Position numbers and translations under genes: made by a program
Notes under the pieces: model-generated
The model's input: only the letters and a program-made list of their open reading frames with translations
The model's database searches: none
What the model was told of the DNA's origin: nothing
In this document: piece after piece, positions 9,780-17,323 of the stretch
How positions within the stretch are numbered: the first letter of the stretch is position 1
Layout of the letters: each line of letters begins with the position of its first letter
Source: Streptomyces sp. NBC_01306
GTDB lineage: Bacteria > Actinomycetota > Actinomycetes > Streptomycetales > Streptomycetaceae
Assembly (NCBI RefSeq): GCF_026340465.1
Contig: NZ_JAPEPC010000001.1
Location: 3,002,001-3,066,000 of the forward strand
Length of the DNA stretch: 64,000 bases
Reading direction: 5' to 3'

Positions 9780-10395
9780 CGCCACTCGCGTACGGGTTCT
9801 CCTCGCCATCGGCGAGTACGCCCACGAACGGCTCGCCCTCACCCGCGAAGACATACGCCCCGCCCTCGATCCGCGCGATCAGTCCGCGTGTCCACTCGGC
9901 CCCGCCGTCCGCCGTGTGGACCCAGAGGTTCATGATCTCCCCGATGTGGCCGAGCTGCTGCGGGCCGCCCTCGGGGATGTAGTGCTCGGTGACCGAGGCC
10001 CGCCAGGTCTCCATCGCCCGGACACGTTCCTTCAGGAGCGCGACGGCCTCGGCCCGCTCCAGGTCGACGATGCAGCCGAGCGCGGCCGACATGACGTCCA
10101 TCTTCTGGTCGTAGGTGACGAGCGCCTCGCGGAGCAGTCTGAGGTACTCCTCCCGGCCCGCCGACGTCATCTCGTACTCGGTACGCGGCGGGCCGCCCGC
10201 CGTGCTCGGAGCGGTCTCGTGAGCCAGCAGCATTCCCTGCTTCGCCAGCTGCTTCAGGGCGTGGTAGATCGACCCCGGCTTGGCGTTGGACCACTCGTGG
10301 GCGCCCCAGTACTCCAGGTCGTTGCGGACCTGGTAGCCGTGTGCCCGCCCGTGCTGGCGGACCGCTCCGAGGACGAGCAGACGGATCGCTGACAT
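9754..10395 (-). CDS. PadR family transcriptional regulator
   Basis: DNA-binding repressor-like protein of 213 aa. The N-terminal winged helix (residues 1-90) carries the family pattern LLVLGAVRQHGRAHGYQV, then PGSIYHALKQLAKQGML and the wing with RTEYEMTSAG. The C-terminal half is a helical dimerisation/ligand region. It lies 21 nt downstream of an aldehyde dehydrogenase gene on the same strand, so it is probably in that operon and may regulate it. PadR proteins typically respond to phenolic or other small molecules; the ligand is unknown here. Its last codons form one arm of a terminator with gadB. Confidence 0.9.
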   Translation of the reverse strand: MSAIRLLVLGAVRQHGRAHGYQVRNDLEYWGAHEWSNAKPGSIYHALKQLAKQGMLLAHETAPSTAGGPPRTEYEMTSAGREEYLRLLREALVTYDQKMDVMSAALGCIVDLERAEAVALLKERVRAMETWRASVTEHYIPEGGPQQLGHIGEIMNLWVHTADGGAEWTRGLIARIEGGAYVFAGEGEPFVGVLADGEENPYASGGPHPGNSA

Positions 10396-10416
10396 GGGGC
10401 CAGCCTAGATCCTGTC

Positions 10417-11874
10417 TCAGAACGGGAAGCGGCTGCGCCCGTGCTGGATCGAGATCCACTGCTGGGTGGTGAACACGTCGACCATCGACTCACCGTTCAG
10501 CCGCCCGAGCCCGGAACGCTTCTCGCCGCCGAAGGGGACGATCGGCTCGTCGTGCACGGTGCCGTCGTTGATGTGGATCATTCCGGTACGGACCCGCCGG
10601 GCGAGCCGGACACCGCGCTCCACGTCCCCGGTGTGCACCGCGCCGCTCAGGCCGTACGGGGTGTCGTTGGCGATACGGACCGCCTCGTCCTCCCCGTCGA
10701 ACGGGACGAGCAGCGCCACCGGGCCGAAGATCTCCTGCTGGAGCGCCGGGGAGTCGGGGGCCAGACCGGTCAGGACCGAGGGCGAGACCAGGCTGCCATC
10801 GGCGCGCCCCTGCACCAGGGCCGTCGCTCCGGCGGCCACCGCCTGCTCGACGACCGAGGTGACGGCCTCGGCCTGCGAGGCGTTGATGAGCGGGCCGATG
10901 TGGGTGGCCGGGTCGGCCGGGTCGCCGGTCCTGAGCGTCCGCACCTTGGCGACGAACTTCTCGGTGAACTCCTGCTCCACGCTGCGGTCCAGCAGGATGC
11001 GGTTGGCGGCCATACAGACCTGGCCCTGGTGCACGTACCGGCTGAAGACCGCCGCGTCGACCGCGTAGTCGATGTCGGCGTCGTCCAGCACGATCAGCGC
11101 GCTGTTGCCGCCGAGCTCCAGGATCGCGTGCTTGAAGTGGGCGGCGCAGACCGTGGCGACGTGCTGGCCGACCTTGTCGGAGCCGGTGAAGGAGATGACC
11201 TTGGGCACCGGGTGGGTGAGCAGTGCGTCGCCGATCTCGGCGATGTCGGTGACCACCACGTTCAGCAGGCCGGCGGGCAGTCCCGCCTCCTCGAACACCT
11301 TCGCCACCAGGGTGCCGCCGCAGACCGGGGTGTTCTGGTGCGGCTTGAGAACCACGGCGTTGCCGAGCGCAAGTGCCGGGGCGACCGACTTCATGGAGAG
11401 CAGGAAGGGGAAGTTGAACGGGCTGATGACACCCACGACGCCGACCGGGACGCGGTAGACGCGGTTCTCCTTGCCGTCGACCGGCGAGGCGAGGATGCGG
11501 CCCTCGGGGCGCAGCGCCAGCTGCACGGCCTCGCGCAGGAACTCCTTGGTGAGGTGCAGCTCGAAGGCGGCCTTCAGCCGGGTGCCGCCCAGCTCGGTGA
11601 CGATCGCATCGGCTATCTCGTCCTCGCGCTCCTCGATGATGCGCAGGGTGCGTTCGAAGACGGTGCGGCGGGTGTAGGGATTCGTCTCGGCCCAGGTCTG
11701 CTGGGCGCGTTCGGCGGCGCGGTACGCCTGGTCCACTTCGGCTGCGGTGGCCACCGTGACCGAGGCCAGCTTCGTCCCGTCGTACGGGTTGAAGTCGATG
11801 ATGTCCCAGGAACCGCTGCCGGGCTTCCACTCACCGTCGATGTACTGAAGAGCCAGCTCGCTGAAGAAGGACAT
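10417..11874 (-). CDS. NAD(P)-dependent aldehyde dehydrogenase
   Basis: Soluble enzyme of 485 aa oxidising an aldehyde to its acid. The catalytic Cys is in GQVCMAANR (about 287), the general base Glu in LELGGNSA (about 253), and the nucleotide-binding stretch ISFTGSDKVG near 227-236. The IFGPV segment near the C-terminal third is also conserved. The overall sequence resembles benzaldehyde/salicylaldehyde-type enzymes, which would fit a PadR partner regulating an aromatic-aldehyde detoxification step; this is inference. AAGGACATG at the start gives little ribosome site beyond AGGG upstream. The downstream padR gene is 21 nt away. Confidence 0.9.
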   Translation of the reverse strand: MSFFSELALQYIDGEWKPGSGSWDIIDFNPYDGTKLASVTVATAAEVDQAYRAAERAQQTWAETNPYTRRTVFERTLRIIEEREDEIADAIVTELGGTRLKAAFELHLTKEFLREAVQLALRPEGRILASPVDGKENRVYRVPVGVVGVISPFNFPFLLSMKSVAPALALGNAVVLKPHQNTPVCGGTLVAKVFEEAGLPAGLLNVVVTDIAEIGDALLTHPVPKVISFTGSDKVGQHVATVCAAHFKHAILELGGNSALIVLDDADIDYAVDAAVFSRYVHQGQVCMAANRILLDRSVEQEFTEKFVAKVRTLRTGDPADPATHIGPLINASQAEAVTSVVEQAVAAGATALVQGRADGSLVSPSVLTGLAPDSPALQQEIFGPVALLVPFDGEDEAVRIANDTPYGLSGAVHTGDVERGVRLARRVRTGMIHINDGTVHDEPIVPFGGEKRSGLGRLNGESMVDVFTTQQWISIQHGRSRFPF

Positions 11875-11953
11875 GGAATCCCTAACTGCCGCTGCCGCGC
11901 GCGCAGATGCTCATGACGCCAAAGGCCTGATGGCATCTCATCGTACGTGCGTT

Positions 11954-12847
11954 TCAGGCGGTGCGGAGGATGTCCCTGATGATGGCTCGGGCGTCTTCCG
12001 GCGGCGGGCTGTCCTGCTGGAGCTGGCTCATCGCCCGGTCGTACTGGGCGACTTCGTCTCCCTTGTCGAGATAGAGGGAGCCGGTCAGCTGCTCCAGATA
12101 GACGAGGTCCGACAGGTCCGACTCGGGGAAGCGCAGCATCGCGAACGATCCGCTCTCGCCGGCGTGCCCGCCGAAGCTGAAGGGCATCACCTGGAGGGTG
12201 ACGTTCTCCATCTCGGAGATCTCGATGAGGTGCTCCAACTGGGCCCGCATCACGTCCCGTTTACCGTACGGACGCCGCAGGGCGGACTCGTCCAGTACAG
12301 CGTGGAACTGCGGCGCGTGCTCGGCGACGAGGACCTTCTGGCGCTCAAGACGCAGCGCGACCCGGCGGTCGATGTCGGAAGCCGACGCCGAGGAGTTGCC
12401 CCGGGTGACGACCGCGTGGGCGTACGCCTCGGTCTGCAACAGGCCGTGCACGAACTGCACTTCGTACGCGCGGATCAGCGAAGCGGCGCCTTCGAGGCCG
12501 ATGTACGTCTGGAACCAGCCCGGCAGTACATCGCCGTAACTGTGCCACCAACCGGCGAGGTTGGCCTCCTTGGCCAGACCCAGCAGCGCTTCGCGCTCGG
12601 TCGCATCGAGCACTCCGTAGAGCGTGAGGAGGTCCTCGACGTCCCTGGACTTGAAGCTCACCCGTCCCAACTCCATGCGGCTGATCTTGGATTCCGAGGC
12701 CCGGATCGAGTATCCGGCGGCCTCCCGGGTGATCCCGAGTGAATCGCGCAGCCGTCTGAGCTGTGAGCCCAGGAGGATGCGCCGCACGACGGACCCACCT
12801 CCGGTGCTCAGCGTCTGGGAAGACCCCCAGGACTCGCCTGCTGACAC
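11954..12847 (-). CDS. XRE helix-turn-helix regulator with DUF5753 domain (WhiJ-like)
   Basis: 297 aa. An N-terminal HTH (about 20-80: LRRLRDSLGITREAAGYSI, then SESKISRMELG) is followed by the DUF5753 domain (about 100-285: GWWHSYGDVLPGWFQTYIGLE and EVQFVHGLLQTEAY). This architecture is the WhiJ-like family of Streptomyces developmental regulators. They normally occur with a small ATP-binding protein gene and a DUF397 gene. Here the divergent ATP-binding partner starts at 13127, while the DUF397 partner lies 3 kb further on, past an insertion. A shared 19-bp element (13007-13025 and 16694-16712) in front of both partners is a candidate binding site. Confidence 0.88.
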   Translation of the reverse strand: MSAGESWGSSQTLSTGGGSVVRRILLGSQLRRLRDSLGITREAAGYSIRASESKISRMELGRVSFKSRDVEDLLTLYGVLDATEREALLGLAKEANLAGWWHSYGDVLPGWFQTYIGLEGAASLIRAYEVQFVHGLLQTEAYAHAVVTRGNSSASASDIDRRVALRLERQKVLVAEHAPQFHAVLDESALRRPYGKRDVMRAQLEHLIEISEMENVTLQVMPFSFGGHAGESGSFAMLRFPESDLSDLVYLEQLTGSLYLDKGDEVAQYDRAMSQLQQDSPPPEDARAIIRDILRTA

Positions 12848-13006
12848 TTTCCAACCCTCCCCGGTCGTGATGTGGGGGGCAGTCTGCCACTAAAACGCTC
12901 CGCCCTGTACTCGATCGATTACAGAAAGAGCAAAGCCCGGCAGGCGGCTGTAAGAAGAGGGCAAGAAGAAATCCGCAAGAACCGGCACGGGGCCGCTCAA
13001 GTCCGG

Positions 13007-13037
13007 CGCGTGCACGTGCATCTGCCCTTGCATCTGC
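13007..13037 (+). promoter_or_regulatory. Candidate operator upstream of the ATP-binding gene
   Basis: CGCGTGCACGTGCATCTGC (13007-13025) followed by a second TGCATCTGC at 13029-13037, so the 9-mer occurs twice with a 12-bp period. The 19-bp block is repeated exactly, in the same orientation relative to its gene, upstream of the DUF397 gene (16694-16712 on the other strand). It is likely a site for the neighbouring WhiJ-like regulator. It lies 90-120 bp before the ATP-binding gene and 160-190 bp before the regulator. Confidence 0.55.
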
Positions 13038-13126
13038 TGTGCGCATTCGGAACCATGGGCCCCGCGCACCTGCGTTCTCGTACCACCGCACGCTGGCCAC
13101 GGCCGCGAATCCGGGGAGTGCCTCGC

Positions 13127-13618
13127 ATGGGGACGAATGGATCGACCATGCTCAAGCCGTTAAGGCAGGGGCTTCCTCCCATTGACCCCTCGACCGTGTC
13201 GAGTTCCGCCTCCTGCGCATTGCCGCCGAAGTTCGAGGCAGTACGGGGTGCACGGCACTTCACCAAGTCGACGCTCACGTCCTGGGGCATCGGCGAGCGG
13301 TTCGACGATGTGGCGCTGGTCGTCTCGGAACTCGTCACCAACGCCCTGCGCCACGCTCTGCCGACCGACGCCCCGCGCGACGAGGACGCCCCGGTGCGGC
13401 TGCACCTGATGCGGTGGACCACCCGCCTGGTGTGCGCGGTGCGCGACCCGAGCGACAGCGCCCCCGCGGCCCGCCCGACGGACGACTTCGCGGCGGAGTC
13501 GGGCCGGGGCCTCTTCCTGGTCGACTCCTTCTCCGACAGCTGGGGCTGGCACCCACTGGCGGGAACACTGCACGGGAAGGTCGTCTGGGCGCTGTTCCGG
13601 TTGCAGGCGGAGCAGTAA
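13127..13618 (+). CDS. ATP-binding (HATPase_c_2, anti-sigma-like) regulatory protein
   Basis: 163-aa protein of the GHKL ATPase fold used by anti-sigma factors such as SpoIIAB/RsbW. The N box is VVSELVTNALRHA (about 66-78), and the G1-like segment ESGRGLFLVDSFSDSWGW is near 125-142. In Streptomyces such proteins accompany WhiJ-like regulators and DUF397 proteins. Whether this one is a kinase or only binds ATP is unknown. ATG 13127 is chosen because GGGGAG lies 8 nt upstream; the frame is open further upstream without a ribosome site. It is divergent from the XRE/DUF5753 gene, with the candidate operator between them. Confidence 0.85.
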   Translation: MGTNGSTMLKPLRQGLPPIDPSTVSSSASCALPPKFEAVRGARHFTKSTLTSWGIGERFDDVALVVSELVTNALRHALPTDAPRDEDAPVRLHLMRWTTRLVCAVRDPSDSAPAARPTDDFAAESGRGLFLVDSFSDSWGWHPLAGTLHGKVVWALFRLQAEQ

Positions 13619-13787
13619 GGGGCGCGGCGCCCAGGAAGCCGACACGGCCGACGCCGCAGCGTCATGCGCCTGTGCTGGAAGTCCAACCAGGCGTCAAGCA
13701 GGGCGCGTTCACCGGCGCAAGGTGATGGGACGAGCCGCCCCTCCGAAGTCGTACTCACACGGGGCACCTTTGCACGGAGTGCCGGGC

Positions 13788-14000
13788 GCGCGACAGACCA
13801 CCCGTGGCTGCGCGGGCAGGACAGCCACCGCCGCCACCGGGTGAGCCGGGCCACGAAGTCGTGGGTGCCGCCCGCGGAGTCGGCGCGGATCAGGGCCCGC
13901 CGCCCGCGCCGGTACTTCTTCGGCAGCTGGGCCAAGGCCAGTTGGGCGGCGGTCATGTGGTCGGCCGCCGTATTCGATCCCGTGTCGTCACTTGTATGCC
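13788..14000 (-). pseudogene. IS1380-type transposase remnant
   Basis: The reverse strand encodes GSNTAADH, then LALAQLPKKYRRGRRALIRADSAGG (split here: LALAQLPKKYRR and GRRALIRADSAGG), then GTHDFVARL. I recognise this as the conserved central block of IS1380-family transposases, where GSNTAADH and the Asp in R(A/T)DS(A/G)GG belong to the DDE domain. About 70 residues of homology are visible; no start, no rest of the transposase and no terminal inverted repeats are seen, so it is a decayed fragment. It fills most of the 412-bp gap 13619-14030 between the ATP-binding gene and the TetR gene. Confidence 0.6.
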
Positions 14001-14030
14001 CACGCTGAGGGCGGCGGTCGGGCGGGGCGG

Positions 14031-14642
14031 TCAGTAGGCGCCGAGGTGGGAGCGGTGCCGGTCCACGATTCCCTCGACGATCTTCATCAGTCGGTCTCCC
14101 GTCTGATCGATGCTTCCGTTCTGTGTGCTGACCTGCGCCCCTTCGAGTACGAAGGTGATCTCGGCCGCGGCCTGTCCGGGGTCGGGCATCCGGGCTTTGG
14201 TGCACATGCCGATCAGCCTGCGGGTCTGGTCGGCCTTGTGCTCCTCGATCACTTGCCGTGCCGGATGGAGGCGGTCGGGCAGCTCGGCAAGGGAGTTGAT
14301 GAACGGGCAGCCCCTGTATGAGATCGCCGGCAGCCCCTCGGCGATGAAGCGGGCCAGGCCCAGAATCTGCTCCTCGGGTCGGTCGGGGTATTCGGTTTCC
14401 ACGCGGTCGAAGGCCGCCCGATAATCGGCGGCGACGATCCGCAGCCATTCCGCGACCAGCGCGTCCTTGGTGTCGAAGTGCCGGTAGATCGCCATCTTGG
14501 TGGTCTCGGCCTTGTCGGCGATCGCCTGAACCCCCACCTGCCGGATCCCTTCTCTCTGGAAGAGCTCTTCGGCGGCGTCGAGAATGCGCTCACGAGGCGG
14601 CAGCTTCGCCACTCTGCTCGGCCTTCTGGGGGTCGATGCCAT
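14031..14642 (-). CDS. TetR/AcrR family transcriptional regulator
   Basis: 203-aa one-component repressor. The N-terminal HTH spans about residues 12-60 (RILDAAEELFQREGIRQVG, then IADKAETTKMAIYRHF). The ligand domain includes GCPFINSLAEL. ATG 14642 (MASTPRRPS) is chosen because GGAG lies 5 nt upstream; the frame is open to 14684. It is divergent from the amidase gene, and a perfect GGTATCG-type palindrome sits between them, so it likely represses the amidase and itself. The pair appears inserted next to an IS1380 remnant. Confidence 0.9.
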   Translation of the reverse strand: MASTPRRPSRVAKLPPRERILDAAEELFQREGIRQVGVQAIADKAETTKMAIYRHFDTKDALVAEWLRIVAADYRAAFDRVETEYPDRPEEQILGLARFIAEGLPAISYRGCPFINSLAELPDRLHPARQVIEEHKADQTRRLIGMCTKARMPDPGQAAAEITFVLEGAQVSTQNGSIDQTGDRLMKIVEGIVDRHRSHLGAY

Positions 14643-14710
14643 GACTACTCCGTCACTCCGGCCGGTCGATCGTGGGGTTCGCACCCCTTACGGTACCAGC
14701 CCGACCCTTT

Positions 14711-14728
14711 CGATACCGTAGGGTATCG
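14711..14728. promoter_or_regulatory. Candidate TetR operator between tetR and amidase
   Basis: Perfect palindrome CGATACC-GTAG-GGTATCG. A further GGTATCG half-site lies at 14742-14748 and a related CGGTACC at 14691-14697. All lie in the 125-bp divergent intergenic region, 40-57 bp before the amidase start and 69-86 bp before the tetR start. Confidence 0.6.
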
Positions 14729-14767
14729 TCCGGTGCTCGACGGTATCGTTCTTGTCAGGGAGTGACA

Positions 14768-16219
14768 GTGAGAGTTTCTGAATACGTGAGCTTTGACGCG
14801 GTCGGGCTGGCGGAGCTGGTGGCCAGGGGCGAGGTGCTCCCCGCCGAACTGGAGGCAGCCGCACGCGAGGCTGCACAGGCAGTTGATCCGCAGATCAACG
14901 CCGTCATAGAGACATGGCCGACCGACGACGAACCTGTCCCCGGCAGCGCACCACTGGCCGGCGTCCCTTTTCTGATCAAAGACATCGCGGTGGCCATGAC
15001 CGGGAGGCGAATGGAGCTGGGAAGCCGTCTGGCGGCCGGTAACGTCGCCGGCGCCGACTCCTCACTGATGCTGCGCTTCCGTCGCGCCGGCCTCGTGACG
15101 TTCGGGCGCACCGCGACACCGGAGATGGCTTACGGCATCTCGACGGAATCAGCGTTGTACGGCGCGACCCGCAACCCGTGGGACCTGGAGCGGAGCGCGG
15201 GCGGATCCAGTGGAGGCGCGGCCGCCGCTGTCGCCGCCGGGGTGGTCCCGATCGCCCATGGCACCGACGCCGCCGGATCGGTCCGCATCCCCGCCGCCTA
15301 CAACGGCCTCTTCGGGATCAAGCCCACCCGTGGCCGGGTCTCCATGGGGCCCGACATGGACGAGGTCTTCAGCGGCCTGGCCGTACACGGTAGCGTCAGC
15401 CGCACCGTACGCGACAGTGCGGTACTGCTCGACCAGATACGCGGCCCGGAACCGGGCGACCCCTACTTCGCCCAGCAGCCGTCACGGCCGTACGCGGAGG
15501 AAGTCACCCGTCATCCGGGCTCTTTGCGCATCGGTGTCCTCGCCCAAGCGTGGGGCGGACGCCGCACTACCGCACCGGTGACCGACGCCCTCTCCCGCAC
15601 CGTGCGGTTGCTTGAATCCCTCGGCCACCAGGTGAACGAGGTTGAGGTCGACCTCGGCGCCGACTGGGAGGAATTCGTCCTGGCCAATGCCCGGCTCATG
15701 ACAGTGAATCTCACCACCCTGGTCGACGGGTTGGCCGCCGCCTTCGGCCGTCCCATCGACTCCTCGACCCTTGAGCCGGCGACCCTCGCCGGCTACCACT
15801 ACGGGCAGCGGGTCGGCGGCGCGCAATTCCTCACCGCTCTCGCGATGCGGAACCGGGTGGCCCGAAGCCTGGCGCGGTACTTCGACGCGTACGACATCCT
15901 CCTCACGCCGACCCTGCCGGAGCCTCCAGTCCCTCTGGGCACCCATACCGAGGGCGCGGAGACACTGGACGGCCTCGGCTGGATCGAGCGCATCAACGAC
16001 CTGTCGCCGTTCACCATGCCGTTCAACGTGGCGGGCACGCCCGCCATGTCCGTACCCGTGACGGCCGACGCCGGGACGGGGCTCCCGGTCGGTATGCAGT
16101 TCGCTGCCGGATACGGCCTTGAAAGCCGGCTCTTCCGCCTCGCCGGACAACTCGAACAGGCAAGCCCGTGGTCAGGCCGAACCCCCACGGTATGGGCTGG
16201 GAACCACCCGGGCCGCTGA
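14768..16219 (+). CDS. Amidase signature family hydrolase
   Basis: 483-aa Ser-cisSer-Lys hydrolase that cleaves an amide; the substrate is unknown. The catalytic Lys is in FLIKDIAV (about 71), the cis-Ser in SAGGSSGG (about 148), and the nucleophile Ser in [14 protein letters not shown] (about 171). The C-terminal region [13 protein letters not shown] and [12 protein letters not shown] are typical of the family. The start is GTG 14768 with AGGGAG 5 nt upstream. It is divergent from a TetR regulator with a palindromic operator between, so expression is probably induced by the substrate or a related compound. No transporter is adjacent. Confidence 0.9.
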   Translation: MRVSEYVSFDAVGLAELVARGEVLPAELEAAAREAAQAVDPQINAVIETWPTDDEPVPGSAPLAGVPFLIKDIAVAMTGRRMELGSRLAAGNVAGADSSLMLRFRRAGLVTFGRTATPEMAYGISTESALYGATRNPWDLERSAGGSSGGAAAAVAAGVVPIAHGTDAAGSVRIPAAYNGLFGIKPTRGRVSMGPDMDEVFSGLAVHGSVSRTVRDSAVLLDQIRGPEPGDPYFAQQPSRPYAEEVTRHPGSLRIGVLAQAWGGRRTTAPVTDALSRTVRLLESLGHQVNEVEVDLGADWEEFVLANARLMTVNLTTLVDGLAAAFGRPIDSSTLEPATLAGYHYGQRVGGAQFLTALAMRNRVARSLARYFDAYDILLTPTLPEPPVPLGTHTEGAETLDGLGWIERINDLSPFTMPFNVAGTPAMSVPVTADAGTGLPVGMQFAAGYGLESRLFRLAGQLEQASPWSGRTPTVWAGNHPGR

Positions 16220-16330
16220 AGAACGCCGGACCAGCGCTTCCAGCACTCCATCGAGATCAAGTACTACGGATGTCCCACTGTCCGGAGACGGAGCTGCCCT
16301 GGCCTTCACCGCACCCAAGTAACCGTCTAC

Positions 16331-16555
16331 TCAAGCCTGTTCCGCGACCAGGTGGTCGAACTCCCCCGCCTTCGCGCCGTGCAGCATCGCCGCTATCTCG
16401 GCCGGGGTGTAGACGAGAGCCGGTCCGTCCGGGTGGCGGGAGTTGCGTACCGCCACGTCTCCGCCCGGCAGCCTGGCGAACTCCACGCACGAGCCCTGCG
16501 AGTTGCTCAGCTCGCTCTTCTGCCAGATGACCCCGTGAAGTGCCGTTGACGCCAT
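16331..16555 (-). CDS. DUF397 domain-containing protein
   Basis: Small 74-aa protein of the DUF397 family, with the expected pattern WQKSELSNSQGSCVEFA, then VAVRNSRHPDGPALVYTPAEIAAML. Such proteins are nearly always encoded beside an XRE/DUF5753 regulator and are thought to antagonise or partner it, as in whiJ-type clusters. ATG 16555 is chosen; an in-frame ATG at 16576 exists. It is separated from its probable regulator by the TetR/amidase insertion, yet keeps the same upstream 19-bp element. Confidence 0.85.
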   Translation of the reverse strand: MASTALHGVIWQKSELSNSQGSCVEFARLPGGDVAVRNSRHPDGPALVYTPAEIAAMLHGAKAGEFDHLVAEQA

Positions 16556-16662
16556 GCCGTTGTACGCGTGGTGCACAGGTCGCTCCCGGGTAGTGCAGAT
16601 AGTGCAGAAGTACGCGGTACCGGAGTACGGGCGTACAGAAGTACAGGTCTCAACTGTCCTGG

Positions 16663-16712
16663 ATCATAGCTGTGTTCACTTGCATCTGCATGAGCAGATG
16701 CACGTGCACGCG
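16663..16712 (-). promoter_or_regulatory. Candidate promoter and operator of the DUF397 gene
   Basis: On the reverse strand, CGCGTGCACGTGCATCTGC (16712-16694) is identical to the block at 13007-13025. It is followed by an inverted GCAGATGCA (complement of 16681-16689), then a TATGAT -10-like hexamer at 16663-16668. The operator would cover the -35 position. The palindrome TGCATCTGC-ATGA-GCAGATGCA has 9-bp perfect arms. Confidence 0.5.
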
Positions 16713-16834
16713 GGGTGGTCGCTCCACTACAGCCTTGCCGGTGAAACGTTCCTCATGCACTGGGACGCACCGCGTCCCGATCCGGCTCCCTGGTAGTTTG
16801 GCGCGTTCCGTCATCCAGATCAGGGGGAAACGAA

Positions 16835-17323
16835 GTGAACAGGTTCGTACGTACCACCGGCATAGCGGTCGCCGGGCTTGCGGCGGCGCTCGTGATGAGC
16901 GGGTGTTCCAGCAGCGACAGCAAGAGCTCCGACGCGTCGAACGACCAGGGCAAGGGCGCGAACACCGCGGCCCCCGCGCCCTCCTCGTCCAGTGGCGGCG
17001 GCGCCGACGGTGCAGGTGCGAAGGCCGGGGCCATCGAGGGCAGCTGGATCGCCATGACCGGCGGCAAGTCCACCGCGCTGGTGATCCAGGGCAAGCAGGC
17101 GGCCATCGCCGGGCAGCACGTCTGCACCGGCGTGGTCGCCGCCATGGGCAAGCAGATGCTGACCCTCAAGTGCCCCGACGGCAACAACGACCGCACCATG
17201 GGGACGATCGACTCCTCCGACGGCAACATCATGAAGGTGTCGTGGGAGGCCGGGATCAAGGACACCTTCCGGCGGACCGATGGCGCGAAGCTCCCCGACG
17301 GGCTGAAGATGCCCAAGCCCTAG
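16835..17323 (+). CDS. Secreted lipoprotein of unknown function
   Basis: 162-aa predicted lipoprotein. It has a Lys/Arg-poor N-region, a hydrophobic stretch GIAVAGLAAALVM and a lipobox MSGC with the lipidated Cys at about 23. A Ser/Gly/Ala-rich linker of about 45 residues follows. Then comes a small domain (about 68-150) with two Cys residues (HVCTGVV and LKCPDGN) that may pair. I do not recognise the domain. The start is GTG with AGGGGGAAACGAA upstream. Its stop codon directly abuts that of the convergent FUSC gene. Confidence 0.75.
   Translation: MNRFVRTTGIAVAGLAAALVMSGCSSSDSKSSDASNDQGKGANTAAPAPSSSSGGGADGAGAKAGAIEGSWIAMTGGKSTALVIQGKQAAIAGQHVCTGVVAAMGKQMLTLKCPDGNNDRTMGTIDSSDGNIMKVSWEAGIKDTFRRTDGAKLPDGLKMPKP

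Noticed and set aside
12997..14448. Single reverse-strand open frame spanning the ATP-binding gene, the transposase remnant and part of tetR
   Set aside because: Only residues about 150-220 resemble a transposase; the rest is antisense to real genes, so it is not an intact transposase.
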